Below, piece after piece: positions 40,812-48,733 of a DNA stretch of 64,000 nt (the first letter of the stretch is position 1; each line of letters opens with the position of its first letter). The stretch lies in the NCBI RefSeq assembly GCF_007679345.1, contig NZ_VEGH01000007.1, forward strand, positions 124,001-188,000. The letters run 5' to 3'. Under the pieces are notes generated by a model that was not told where the DNA came from, ran no database searches, and was given only the letters and a program-made list of their open reading frames with translations. Both the position numbers and the translations under genes were made by a program. The stretch comes from Cellulosimicrobium cellulans (GTDB taxonomy: Bacteria > Actinomycetota > Actinomycetes > Actinomycetales > Cellulomonadaceae).

Positions 40812-42956
40812 GTGCCTGATCCCGTAGACGTCGACCACCTGCTCGACGTGGCGGTCGCGGCGCTCGGCGGCTCGCCCCGCGAGGGGCAGCGCCGGATGGC
40901 CCGCGAGGTGGCGGACGCCGTCGAGAAGGGCGACCACCTGCTCGTCCAGGCCGGCACCGGCACCGGGAAGTCGCTGGGCTACCTCGTGCCCTCCGTGCGG
41001 CACGCCGTGCTCGCCGACGAGCGCGTGGTCGTGTCGACCGCGACCCTCGCGCTCCAGCGCCAGGTGATGACCCGCGACCTGCCGCTGGTCGCCGACGCCC
41101 TGGCCCCCGAGCTGCCGCGCAAGCCCCGGATCGCGCTGCTCAAGGGCTGGCACAACTACGTCTGCGTGCACAAGACGTCGGGTGGGTACCCGCCCGACGA
41201 CCAGGGCATGCTGTTCGACCTCGGGGACCGCGGCGCGGCAGAGCACCCGTCGACGCCCGACCCCGCCGACGGCGAGGACGCGGGCAAGGAGTCGCTCGGC
41301 GCGCAGGTGGTCCGGCTGCGGGAGTGGGCCGAGGCGACCGAGACCGGCGACCGCGACGACCTCGTGCCCGGCGTGACCGACCGGGCGTGGCGTCAGGTGT
41401 CCGTCACGTCGCTGGAGTGCCTCGGGCAGCGCTGCCCGCTGCTGGAGGAGTGCTTCCCCGAGCGCGCCCGCGCGGCGGCCCGGACGGCGGACGTGGTCGT
41501 GACGAACCACGCGATGCTCGGCGTCGCCGCGTCCGGCTCGCCGCACGTGCTGCCCGAGCACCAGGTGCTCGTGGTCGACGAGGCGCACGAGCTGGCCGAC
41601 CGGGTCACGGCGCAGTCGACCGCGGAGCTGTCGGTCGGCAGCGTCGAGCACGCCGGCCGGATGGCCCGCCGGCACGGCGGCGTCGCGACCACCGAGCTCG
41701 ACTCGGCCGCCACGGCGCTCGGGGCCGCGCTCATCCACCTGCCCGAGGGCCGGTTCACCCAGGGGCTCCCGGAGGGCACCCGGCAGGCGGTGGCGATGGT
41801 CCGGGACGCCGCCCGCGGGCTGCTCAGCGCCCTGCGCCCGGAGAAGCCCGCCGCGGGCGAGGCGGCGGCCCCGGCGGACAGCGGGCTCAAGATCGCGTCG
41901 TCCGCGGTGCTCGCCCTGTTCGAGGTCGCCGAGCGGATGGCGGCCGACGCCGACGACCAGCGGTACACCGTGCTGTGGTGCTCGCGGGCCGAGCGGGACG
42001 GGGCGACCCGGCTGTACGCCGCGCCGCTCGCCGTCAACGGGCTGATCCGCACGCACCTGCTCGCGGGCCGGGCGTCCGTGCTCACCTCGGCGACGCTCAG
42101 CCTCGGCGGCGAGTTCCGGTCCATGGCCCGGAGCATCGGGTTGGAGGGTGCCGGGGAGGCCGCGGCGGCGACGGCGACGGCCGCGACCGTGGCGGTGTCC
42201 GCGCCGGGCGGGAGCGAGGGCACGACCCTCGACGTGCCGAAGCCGGCCGCGACCCCGGCCCCCGCGTCGCTGCCGTGGCACGGCAGCGACGTCGGGAGCC
42301 CGTTCGACTACCCGAAGCAGGGCATCCTCTACATCGCGCGCCGGCTCCCGCCGCCCGGGCGCGAACCCGCCACCGACGCCCAGCTCGACGAGATCGAGGC
42401 GCTGATCACCGCCGCGGGCGGCCGGACGCTCGGTCTGTTCTCCTCCCGGCGCGCCGCGGTCGCGGTCGGCGAGGCGATGCGCGAGCGGCTCGACGTCCCG
42501 GTGCTGGTGCAGGGCGAGGACCAGCTCCCGACGCTCGTGCAGCGGTTCGCCGCGGACGAACCGACCTGCCTGTTCGGCACCCTGTCGCTGTGGCAGGGCG
42601 TCGACGTGCCGGGGCGGTCGAACCAGCTCGTGATCATCGACCGCATCCCGTTCCCGCGGCCCGACGACCCGGTGAAGTCGGCCCGGTCGGAGGCGGTGGC
42701 GGCGTCCGGCGGCAACGGCTTCATGTCCGTGGCGGCCACGCATGCCGCGCTGCTGCTCGCCCAGGGCGCGGGACGCCTGATCCGGTCGACGGACGACCGG
42801 GGCGTCGTGGCGGTGCTCGACCCGCGGCTCTCGACGGCCCGGTACGGGGAGTTCCTCACCCGGTCGCTGCCGGCGTTCTGGCGGACGACGGACCGCGAGG
42901 TGGCGCTGGGTGCCCTGCGCCGGCTCGCGGAGGCCCCGATCGCGCCGACGGCCTGA
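40812..42956 (+). CDS. DinG/XPD-family ATP-dependent DNA helicase
   Basis: This 714-residue superfamily II helicase of the iron-sulfur group unwinds DNA 5' to 3', with preference for R-loops and forks in characterised members. Walker A AGTGTGKS is at residues 47-54 and DEAH at 256-259. The four cluster cysteines are Cys118, Cys203, Cys208 and Cys214, with the usual insertion between the first and second. The late helicase motif is GRLIRSTDDRGVV. An Ala-rich insertion near residues 440-480 is variable. The GTG at 40812 lies 6 nt after TACCCT. No LexA box was seen nearby, so SOS control as in E. coli dinG is not supported. Confidence 0.9.
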   Translation: MPDPVDVDHLLDVAVAALGGSPREGQRRMAREVADAVEKGDHLLVQAGTGTGKSLGYLVPSVRHAVLADERVVVSTATLALQRQVMTRDLPLVADALAPELPRKPRIALLKGWHNYVCVHKTSGGYPPDDQGMLFDLGDRGAAEHPSTPDPADGEDAGKESLGAQVVRLREWAEATETGDRDDLVPGVTDRAWRQVSVTSLECLGQRCPLLEECFPERARAAARTADVVVTNHAMLGVAASGSPHVLPEHQVLVVDEAHELADRVTAQSTAELSVGSVEHAGRMARRHGGVATTELDSAATALGAALIHLPEGRFTQGLPEGTRQAVAMVRDAARGLLSALRPEKPAAGEAAAPADSGLKIASSAVLALFEVAERMAADADDQRYTVLWCSRAERDGATRLYAAPLAVNGLIRTHLLAGRASVLTSATLSLGGEFRSMARSIGLEGAGEAAAATATAATVAVSAPGGSEGTTLDVPKPAATPAPASLPWHGSDVGSPFDYPKQGILYIARRLPPPGREPATDAQLDEIEALITAAGGRTLGLFSSRRAAVAVGEAMRERLDVPVLVQGEDQLPTLVQRFAADEPTCLFGTLSLWQGVDVPGRSNQLVIIDRIPFPRPDDPVKSARSEAVAASGGNGFMSVAATHAALLLAQGAGRLIRSTDDRGVVAVLDPRLSTARYGEFLTRSLPAFWRTTDREVALGALRRLAEAPIAPTA

Positions 42957-43089
42957 CCAGCGGTCCCGTGGCCCGCGACGCGCCCGGGGGCCCGGGCCGG
43001 CGCGCGCCCGCACGCGTCCGCCCGCTAGCCTCGTGACCAGCGCGCCGGCCGGTGCGCGTGCACGGAGCAGCAGGTACGGGAGGATCGCC

Positions 43090-44103
43090 GTGAGCGAGCA
43101 GATCGACGACGTCGAGAGCGACGAGCTGGGTCTGGCGAACGCCCCGCTGCCGCCCCGCCGCACCACCAAGCTGGCGGTCGTCGGCGCCGGAGCGGTCGGG
43201 TCGACGATGGCGTACGCGGCGCTCATGCGCGGCGCCGCCCGCAGCGTCGTGCTCTACGACATCAACAAGGCGAAGGTCGAGGCCGAGGCGCTGGACCTGG
43301 GCCACGGCATCCAGTTCATGCCGATGGCCGAGGTGATCGGCTCGGACGACATCGCCGCCTGCGCGGACGCCGACGTCGTCATGATCACGGCCGGCGCGAA
43401 GCAGAAGCCGGGCCAGACCCGGATCGACCTGGCCGAGGCGACCATCTCGCTGGTCAAGAAGATCCTGCCCTCGCTGGTCGAGGTCGCCCCGAACGCCGTG
43501 TACGTCATGGTGACCAACCCGGTCGACATCGTCACCTACGCCGCGCTGAAGTTCTCCGGGCTGCCGCCGACCCAGCTGTTCGGCTCCGGCACCGTGCTCG
43601 ACTCCTCGCGGCTGCGGTACCTCATCGCCCAGTACACCGGCGTGGCCGTGCAGAACGTGCACGCGTACATCGCGGGCGAGCACGGCGACACCGAGCTGCC
43701 GCTGTGGTCCTCGGCCACGATCGGCGGCGTGCCGATCCTCGACTGGAACGCCATCGAGGGCCACGTGCCGCTGACCCACGAGGTGCGCGAGTCGATCGCC
43801 CGGGAGGTCGTCGAGTCGGCGTACCGGATCATCGCCGGCAAGGGCGCGACCAACTACGCGGTGGCGCTCGCGGGCTCGCGGATCATCGAGGCGATCGTCA
43901 AGGACGAGCACCGGATCCTGCCGGTGTCGTCGCTGCTCGACGGGTACCACGGCATCAGCGACGTCTGCCTGTCGGTCCCGACGGTCGTCGGGCGCTCCGG
44001 CGTCGGCGAGCGGCTGCAGGTCCCGATGTCGACCGACGAGCTCGCGGGCCTGCGTCGCTCGGGCGAGCAGCTGCGGGCGGTCGCCCGCCGGTTCGGGCTC
44101 TAG
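43090..44103 (+). CDS. ldh: L-lactate dehydrogenase
   Basis: The enzyme reduces pyruvate to L-lactate with NADH. The 337-residue protein has the Rossmann motif GAGAVGS at 32-38, DINKAKVEAEALDLGHG, the TNPVDIVTY segment and the proton-relay His198 in GEHGDTE. The active-site loop is AGAKQKPGQTR, where Gln before the Lys-Pro-Gly-Gln-Thr-Arg run marks lactate rather than malate specificity. The GTG at 43090 follows GGGAGG. TAGCCT at about 43024-43029 may be the -10 of a leader of roughly 60 nt. The stop codon overlaps the stop of the convergent LysR gene by two bases. Confidence 0.94.
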   Translation: MSEQIDDVESDELGLANAPLPPRRTTKLAVVGAGAVGSTMAYAALMRGAARSVVLYDINKAKVEAEALDLGHGIQFMPMAEVIGSDDIAACADADVVMITAGAKQKPGQTRIDLAEATISLVKKILPSLVEVAPNAVYVMVTNPVDIVTYAALKFSGLPPTQLFGSGTVLDSSRLRYLIAQYTGVAVQNVHAYIAGEHGDTELPLWSSATIGGVPILDWNAIEGHVPLTHEVRESIAREVVESAYRIIAGKGATNYAVALAGSRIIEAIVKDEHRILPVSSLLDGYHGISDVCLSVPTVVGRSGVGERLQVPMSTDELAGLRRSGEQLRAVARRFGL

Positions 44104-45053
44104 GCCGTGCGCGGGCGCGGCACCCGCACGTGCGGGTGCCGCACCGCGGCGGCGGCCTCGCGCAGCGCCGCCACCGCGGCGACCACGGCGGGCACCCGCG
44201 CGGTGCCCGCCTCGCCGACGGCCTCCACGAGGCGCGCGGCACCGGGCCGGGCGGGGTGCACGGTGACGCCCGGGTGCGGCAGCGCGGCCAGCGCGAGGCC
44301 GGGCAGCGTCGTCACGCCGAGGCCGGCCCGCACGAGCCCGAGCACCGCCAGGTAGTCGTCCGTCGCGAAGTCCACCCGCGGGGCGAACCCGGCCCGGGCG
44401 CAGGTGCCCACCAGCTGGGCGCGGCACTGCGGGCAGCCGGCGATCCACGGGCGGTCGGCCAGCCCGGCGAGGTCGACCGGCTCCCCGGGCGCGCGCCCGT
44501 CGGACCCGGGCAGCACGACCACCACGTCGTCCCGCAGCAGGGGGACGCGCCGCAGCCGGTCGTCGTCCGCCGGGAGCGGGTGCGGTCCTGCGTCGCGGAA
44601 CGTCACGGCGACGTCCACCCGGCCCGCGGCGAGCTCGGCCAGCGCCTCCGGCGGCTCCGCCTCCACGAGCGTGACGCCCACCCCCGGGTGGGCGGCCCGC
44701 AGCGCGGCGAGCGCGGTCGGGAGCAGCGTGGCCGCGGCCGAGGGGAACGCGGCGACCCGGACGCGTCCGGCGCGCAGGCTGGCCACCGCGGCGACCTCCT
44801 CCAGGGTCGCGTCCAGCGCGGACTGCACGGCCGGGGCGTTGCGGGCGAGCACCTGACCGGCCTCGGTCAGCCGCACCCCGCGACCGGCGCGCACGACGAC
44901 CGGCGTGCCGACCAGCCGCTCGACGGCGCGCAGCTGCTGGCTCGCCGCGGGCTGGGTCAGCCCGAGCTCCCGCGCGGCGGCGGTGACGCTCCCGGTGTCC
45001 TGGACGGCGCGGACGAGGCGCAGCGCCGCGGCGTCGAGGCTCCGGGAGACCAT
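44100..45053 (-). CDS. LysR-family transcriptional regulator
   Basis: This 317-residue regulator has the N-terminal winged helix (residues about 8-65: LRLVRAVQDTGSVTAAAREL, then QPAASQQLRAVERLVGTPVV). A periplasmic-binding-protein-like effector domain follows (RVRVAAFPSAAATLLP, later DDYLAVLGLVRAGLGVTTLPG). The ATG at 45053 is 6 nt after TATGCT on the minus strand. It is divergent from an aminotransferase gene, with 81 bp between the starts, the classical layout in which a LysR protein controls its neighbour. The effector is unknown. Its stop overlaps the ldh stop tail to tail. Confidence 0.88.
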   Translation of the reverse strand: MVSRSLDAAALRLVRAVQDTGSVTAAARELGLTQPAASQQLRAVERLVGTPVVVRAGRGVRLTEAGQVLARNAPAVQSALDATLEEVAAVASLRAGRVRVAAFPSAAATLLPTALAALRAAHPGVGVTLVEAEPPEALAELAAGRVDVAVTFRDAGPHPLPADDDRLRRVPLLRDDVVVVLPGSDGRAPGEPVDLAGLADRPWIAGCPQCRAQLVGTCARAGFAPRVDFATDDYLAVLGLVRAGLGVTTLPGLALAALPHPGVTVHPARPGAARLVEAVGEAGTARVPAVVAAVAALREAAAAVRHPHVRVPRPRTA

Positions 45054-45134
45054 GCGGCAAGCATAAGCGCACGGCATGCATCGATGAGAAACACGCCGTT
45101 GCGCGCATGGGTGCCGATCGGTGAGCCTGGAGTC
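45054..45134. promoter_or_regulatory. LysR/aminotransferase divergent control region
   Basis: The leftward -10 TATGCT is at 45060-45065 (minus strand). AT-richer sequence GGCATGCATCGATGAGAAAC (about 45073-45092) contains overlapping small palindromes (ATGCAT, CATCGATG) and is the likely LysR site. A rightward -10 is not obvious. Confidence 0.4.
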
Positions 45135-46184
45135 ATGCGCACGCTCGCCGACCTCCGATCCGACTTCGACGCCGTGCCGGGCCACCTCGACGCGGCCACG
45201 GCGGGCGTCGCACCCCGCCGCACCGCCCGCGCGCTGCGCGAGGACGTGGACCGGTGGTCGTCGGGCGGTCTCGACGTGGCGCGGTACGAGCGGGCGGTGG
45301 CGACCGCGCGCGAGCGGTTCGCGGCGCTGGTCGACGTGCCCGCCGACCGCGTGGCGATCGGGTCCCAGGTCTCCGCGATGGCCGCGGTGGTCGCCGCGTC
45401 GCTGCCCGACGGGGCGCGCGTGGTGTGCGTCGACGGCGACTTCAGCTCGGTCGTCTTTCCGTTCCTGGCGCAGGGCCCGCGGCTCCGGGTGGAGCACGTG
45501 CCGGCCGAGCGGCTGCCCGACGCCGTGCTGCCGGGCGTCGACCTGGTCGCCTACTCGCTGGTGCAGTCGGCGACCGGTGCCGTGCTCGACGACGACGCGG
45601 TGCTCGCGGCGGCGCGGGCCGCGGGCAGCCGGACGCTGTGCGACCTCACCCAGGCCGCGGGGTGGCGGCGCGTCGACGCGTCCCGGTACGACGTCAGCGT
45701 GACCGCGGCCTACAAGTGGCTGTGCGCGCCCCGAGGGACGGGCTTCCTCACCGTGCGGGCGGAGGCGCAGGACGCCCTGCGCCCGCTGCAGGCCGGCTGG
45801 TACGCCGGGGACGACCCCTGGGCGTCCTGCTACGGCCCGCAGATGCGCCTGGCGGCGGACGCGCGGCGGTTCGACGTGTCCCCGGCCTGGCAGGCGTGGC
45901 TCGGCGCCGCCGAGTCCCTCGACGTCTTCGCGAGCACGGACCGGGACGCGGTCCAGGCGCACGCGGTGGGGCTCGCGGACGCGTTCCGGGCCGGCCTGGG
46001 GCTGGGGCCCGGCGGCAGCGCGATCGTGACGCTGCCCGACCCGGAGGGCCGGCGGCGGGGGGCGCTGACCGCGGCCGGCTGCCGGGTCGCCGGCCGTGCC
46101 GGGCGGGTGCGCCTCGCGTTCCACGTCTGGAACGACGGGGCGGACGTGGAGCGCGCGCTCGCCGCCCTGCGCGCGGCGGCCTGA
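45135..46184 (+). CDS. Class V aminotransferase-fold PLP enzyme
   Basis: The 349-residue protein is a fold-type I pyridoxal-phosphate enzyme related to class V aminotransferases and cysteine desulfurases. The PLP lysine is Lys194 in SVTAAYKWLCAPRGTGFL, and the Asp that contacts the pyridine nitrogen is in LCDLTQAAGW. There is no conserved Cys loop of the NifS type, so desulfurase activity is unlikely; kynureninase-like or isopenicillin-epimerase-like relatives are closest in style. The ATG at 45135 follows TGGAG. It is divergent from the LysR gene and probably its target. Substrate is unknown. Confidence 0.78.
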   Translation: MRTLADLRSDFDAVPGHLDAATAGVAPRRTARALREDVDRWSSGGLDVARYERAVATARERFAALVDVPADRVAIGSQVSAMAAVVAASLPDGARVVCVDGDFSSVVFPFLAQGPRLRVEHVPAERLPDAVLPGVDLVAYSLVQSATGAVLDDDAVLAAARAAGSRTLCDLTQAAGWRRVDASRYDVSVTAAYKWLCAPRGTGFLTVRAEAQDALRPLQAGWYAGDDPWASCYGPQMRLAADARRFDVSPAWQAWLGAAESLDVFASTDRDAVQAHAVGLADAFRAGLGLGPGGSAIVTLPDPEGRRRGALTAAGCRVAGRAGRVRLAFHVWNDGADVERALAALRAAA

Positions 46185-46269
46185 CAGCCCGGGCCCGGAC
46201 GCCGCCGGGCGGCCGTGACGGCGCGACCGGGTGGCCGGTGGCCGCGCCGGTGCGGTCCGGCCCCCGGGA

Positions 46270-47013
46270 TCAGAGCGAGCGCAGCACGGAGACGACGCGG
46301 CCGAGCACCTGGGCGTGGTCGCCGTCGATCGGGGAGTACGCCGGGTTCTGCGGCAGCAGCCACACGTGCCCGTCCGCGCGCTTGAGCGTCTTCACCGTCG
46401 CCTCGCCGTCGAGCATCGCGGCGACGATCTCCCCGTTCTCGGCGACGGGCTGCCGGCGGACCACGACCCAGTCGCCGTCGCAGATCGCGGCGTCGATCAT
46501 CGAGTCGCCGACGACCTTGAGCAGGAACAGCTCGCCCGCCCCCACCAGCTGGCGGGGCAGCGGGAACACGTCCTCGACGAGCTGCTCGGCGAGGATCGGG
46601 CCGCCGGCGGCGATCCGGCCGACCACGGGCACGTAGGCCGCCTCCGGGGCGCCCTCCCGGGCGGCCGAGTCGGCGTCGCCGATGCCGGAGATGCCCGCGA
46701 CGCCCGGCAGGGTCGCCACGCCGCGCGAGTCGTCGGGCTGGACGACCTCGATCGCGCGCGGCCGGTTCGGGTCGCGGCGCAGGTACCCCTTGCGCTCGAG
46801 CGCGGTGAGCTGGTGCTTGACGCTCGACGGGCTGGTGAGCCCGACGGCGTCGCCGATCTCGCGCATGCTCGGCGGGTAGCCGCGGGACTCCACCGACGCG
46901 CGCACCGTCTCGAGGACCAGCCGCTGCCGCGGCGTGAGGCCGTCGCCGCCCCCGAGCTCGGCCACGGCCGCCTCGCCGAGGCCCGCCGCGGTGCCCGTCC
47001 CGTCGCTCGCCAT
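46270..47013 (-). CDS. lexA: SOS repressor LexA
   Basis: LexA represses DNA-damage genes and is inactivated by RecA-stimulated self-cleavage. The 247-residue protein has a winged helix (residues about 26-90: [40 protein letters not shown]). The scissile Ala136-Gly137 bond lies in GRIAAGGPI, with the catalytic dyad Ser171 (VGDSMID) and Lys208. The linker at about 95-127 is longer than in E. coli, as in other actinobacteria. The ATG at 47013 follows GGGAG. Upstream are TTGATC and TACGCT (17-nt spacer) with a LexA box over the -35 at 47148-47163, so it is autoregulated. Confidence 0.96.
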   Translation of the reverse strand: MASDGTGTAAGLGEAAVAELGGGDGLTPRQRLVLETVRASVESRGYPPSMREIGDAVGLTSPSSVKHQLTALERKGYLRRDPNRPRAIEVVQPDDSRGVATLPGVAGISGIGDADSAAREGAPEAAYVPVVGRIAAGGPILAEQLVEDVFPLPRQLVGAGELFLLKVVGDSMIDAAICDGDWVVVRRQPVAENGEIVAAMLDGEATVKTLKRADGHVWLLPQNPAYSPIDGDHAQVLGRVVSVLRSL

Positions 47014-47122
47014 GTCCGCTCCCGTCCCGTCCGCCCTGGTCAGGCCGCCCGTCGGTGGGTCCGGGGCGGTCCGTCGGGCGGGCGTGTCAGTGCCTCGTGG
47101 TGCGCTGTACCCGACGTCACCG

Positions 47123-47151
47123 AGCGTAGGGGGACGGACGGGCGGGATCAA
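47123..47151 (-). promoter_or_regulatory. lexA promoter
   Basis: On the minus strand TTGATC (47151-47146) and TACGCT (47128-47123) are separated by 17 nt. The expected leader before the lexA ATG is about 100 nt. Confidence 0.6.
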
Positions 47152-47163
47152 ACACCTGTTCGA
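47148..47163. promoter_or_regulatory. LexA box proximal to lexA
   Basis: TCAAACACCTGTTCGA has one mismatch to the symmetric TCGAAC-N4-GTTCGA and overlaps the lexA -35. Confidence 0.75.
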
Positions 47164-47214
47164 TCGTGTCTCGACATCGTCGGTGGGGTGTGGTTCCATC
47201 GTACAAGCGTTCGA

Positions 47215-47230
47215 ACGAACAGGTGTTCGA
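47215..47230. promoter_or_regulatory. LexA box proximal to LysM gene
   Basis: ACGAACAGGTGTTCGA is a near-perfect SOS operator, 67 bp from the lexA-proximal box. It overlaps the small palindrome GTTCGAAC just upstream. It lies 39 nt before the LysM gene start. Confidence 0.8.
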
Positions 47231-47268
47231 CTCGGGTCGCCCGGCGGCCCAGGAGGGAAGTGGTGGGG

Positions 47269-47664
47269 ATGAGCGCGATCGCAGCACACCCGGGGATCGC
47301 TCGTCCGGCGCGCCGCGAGGTGCCCGCCCGGCGCGACGGGGATGCGCGCCGGCCGGGTACCGCGGGCGGCGAGGGCCGGCTCCACCTGACCCGGCGCGGT
47401 CGCGTCGTCGTCGCCCTCCTGGGCCTGGCGGTCGTGCTCGGCGGCCTCGTCGGCGGCCGCGCGGTCGCCGACGGCCCCGAGCAGGCCACCGAGGTCACGA
47501 CGCACGCGGTGCAGTCGGGGGAGACGCTCTGGCAGATCGCCGCGAGCGTGGCCGGCCCCGGTGAGGACGTGCGCGACGTGATCCTGAGCCTGCAGCAGCT
47601 CAACGGCCTCGCGGACGCCTCGCTCCAGGCGGGGCAGGTCCTGCTGCTCCCCGCCGACTCCTGA
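47269..47664 (+). CDS. LysM-domain SOS cell-division inhibitor candidate (YneA/ChiZ-like)
   Basis: The 131-residue protein has a basic cytoplasmic start, one membrane helix (about residues 46-66, [18 protein letters not shown]) and an external LysM domain (77-128, [20 protein letters not shown] to AGQVLLLP). This architecture and the position divergent from lexA match YneA of Bacillus and ChiZ (Rv2719c) of Mycobacterium, which delay division during the SOS response. The LexA box at 47215-47230 supports damage induction. I use the ATG at 47269, 10 nt after AGGAGGGA; GTG codons at 47260 and 47263 are alternatives. Division inhibition is inferred, not shown. Confidence 0.85.
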   Translation: MSAIAAHPGIARPARREVPARRDGDARRPGTAGGEGRLHLTRRGRVVVALLGLAVVLGGLVGGRAVADGPEQATEVTTHAVQSGETLWQIAASVAGPGEDVRDVILSLQQLNGLADASLQAGQVLLLPADS

Positions 47665-47731
47665 GGGCGACCGCCGGCCCCCGGGATGCGCTGGTCAGGC
47701 CGCCGCAGGGGCGCGGAGACGCCGCGAGTGG

Positions 47732-47757
47732 ATTACGACACTCGGTGCTTGCGTAAT
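47732..47757. promoter_or_regulatory. AT-rich inverted repeat over the sRNA -35
   Basis: ATTACG (47732-47737) and CGTAAT (47752-47757) form an inverted repeat with 20-bp centre spacing, about two helical turns. It overlaps TTGCGT, the -35 of the downstream promoter, and is conspicuous in this GC-rich DNA. A dimeric repressor site is likely; the protein is unknown. Confidence 0.55.
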
Positions 47758-47778
47758 TGACCGGGCCGCCTCTAGGGT
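47749..47778 (+). promoter_or_regulatory. Promoter of the predicted small RNA
   Basis: TTGCGT (47749-47754), an 18-nt spacer and TAGGGT (47773-47778) form one of the best promoter matches in the window. The predicted start is near 47785. Confidence 0.65.
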
Positions 47779-47784
47779 GGTGCC

Positions 47785-47960
47785 ACCTCGAACGGCTGGC
47801 TGGGGGGCTCGCCGCGAGGGACGCATCGTCGTCGTGGCCCTCGGGCCGGACGCAGAGGCGTGCAGCAACCGTCCGGACGAGGCGAGTCGTCCGGACGAGA
47901 CGGGACGGGGGCGTCCCCACGAGGGTGGCCGCAGCAGCGGCCACCCTCGTCGTCTTCCCG
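47785..47960 (+). ncRNA. Predicted structured small RNA between LysM gene and nrdR
   Basis: No open frame is convincing here. The expected transcript, about 165-175 nt, contains a perfect 10-bp hairpin (47871-47880 with 47887-47896, loop GGCGAG) and a short ACGC-AGAG-GCGT hairpin (47850-47861). GAGGG/CCCTC pairing at 47816-47842 is also possible. It ends in a perfect 14-bp stem (47919-47932 with 47937-47950, loop AGCA) that fits a terminator. nrdR has its own promoter further on, so an independent RNA is more likely than a leader. I do not recognise the family: it lacks the C-rich loops of 6C RNA and a cobalamin box. It remains a prediction from promoter plus folding. Confidence 0.55.
47919..47950 (+). 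terminator. Perfect 14-bp terminator hairpin of the small RNA
   Basis: The ACGAGGGTGGCCGC stem closes with loop AGCA and is followed by CGTCTTCC. Confidence 0.75.
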
Positions 47961-48034
47961 GGCGGTCCCCCTCGTGCGCGCGACCCGGTCGAGCGACGTC
48001 GTGACCTGCGGGTTCACCCCGTCGCGGATCGGCC

Positions 48035-48064
48035 TTGCACCGTCGGCGCCCGCGGCCCTACCGT
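48035..48064 (+). promoter_or_regulatory. nrdR promoter
   Basis: TTGCAC (48035-48040), an 18-nt spacer and TACCGT (48059-48064) lie upstream; the expected leader is about 72 nt. Nothing matching an NrdR box was recognised. Confidence 0.65.
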
Positions 48065-48142
48065 GTCCCGGTCGTCTGGGCGGGCGCGCGTGGTCGCGGT
48101 CGCCGGCCCCGGCGCGTGCACCACATCCCGGAGGAGGCGTCC

Positions 48143-48637
48143 ATGCACTGCCCGTTCTGCCGTCACGCCGACTCCCGCGTCGTCGACTCCCGCACGTCCG
48201 ACGACGGTCTCTCCATCCGCCGCCGCCGGCAGTGCCCCCAGTGCAACCGCCGGTTCACCACGATCGAGACGGCCAGCCTGTCCGTCGTGAAGCGGTCCGG
48301 CGCGACGGAGCCGTTCAGCCGCGAGAAGATCGTCAACGGCGTCCGCAAGGCCTGCCAGGGCCGCCCGGTCAGCGACGACGACCTCGCGGTGCTCGCCCAG
48401 CGCGTCGAGGAGAACCTGCGCGCGAGCGGATCGGCGGAGCTCGACGCCTACGAGATCGGGCTCGCGATCCTCGGCCCGCTGCGGGACCTGGACGAGGTCG
48501 CGTACCTGCGGTTCGCGAGCGTCTACCAGGCCTTCAACAGCCTGGAGGACTTCGAGGCGGCGATCACGGTGCTGCGCGCGGAGAACGAGGCGGCGGACGC
48601 CGCCCGCGTCGCGGCCGAGGACGCGCCGACCGCCTGA
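48143..48637 (+). CDS. nrdR: Transcriptional repressor NrdR
   Basis: NrdR represses ribonucleotide-reductase genes in response to dATP/ATP levels. The 164-residue protein has the N-terminal zinc ribbon (Cys3, Cys6, Cys31, Cys34) and the ATP-cone domain beginning [20 protein letters not shown]. The motif [17 protein letters not shown] is near invariant in the family. The ATG follows GGAGGAGG. An in-frame upstream ATG at 48035 overlaps the promoter and is rejected. Ribonucleotide reductase genes are not adjacent. The position downstream of lexA is the usual actinobacterial one. Confidence 0.96.
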   Translation: MHCPFCRHADSRVVDSRTSDDGLSIRRRRQCPQCNRRFTTIETASLSVVKRSGATEPFSREKIVNGVRKACQGRPVSDDDLAVLAQRVEENLRASGSAELDAYEIGLAILGPLRDLDEVAYLRFASVYQAFNSLEDFEAAITVLRAENEAADAARVAAEDAPTA

Positions 48638-48720
48638 CGGGACCGGTGGCGGCCGTGGCTCCGGGCGCCCCCCCGGGCGCGGGTCCGGCGCCGCGCCGCC
48701 CGTGCGTGCCCGGCGCGTAC

Positions 48721-48726
48721 TACGGT
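48721..48726 (+). promoter_or_regulatory. -10 hexamer TACGGT, leaderless S9 peptidase
   Basis: TACGGT is followed by 7 nt and the GTG at 48734. Confidence 0.55.
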
Positions 48727-48733
48727 CGGAGTC

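Noticed and set aside
47665..48142. Cobalamin riboswitch or 6C RNA before nrdR
   Set aside because: No cobalamin-box sequence and no paired C-rich loops were found. A terminator and a second promoter separate the structured RNA from nrdR.
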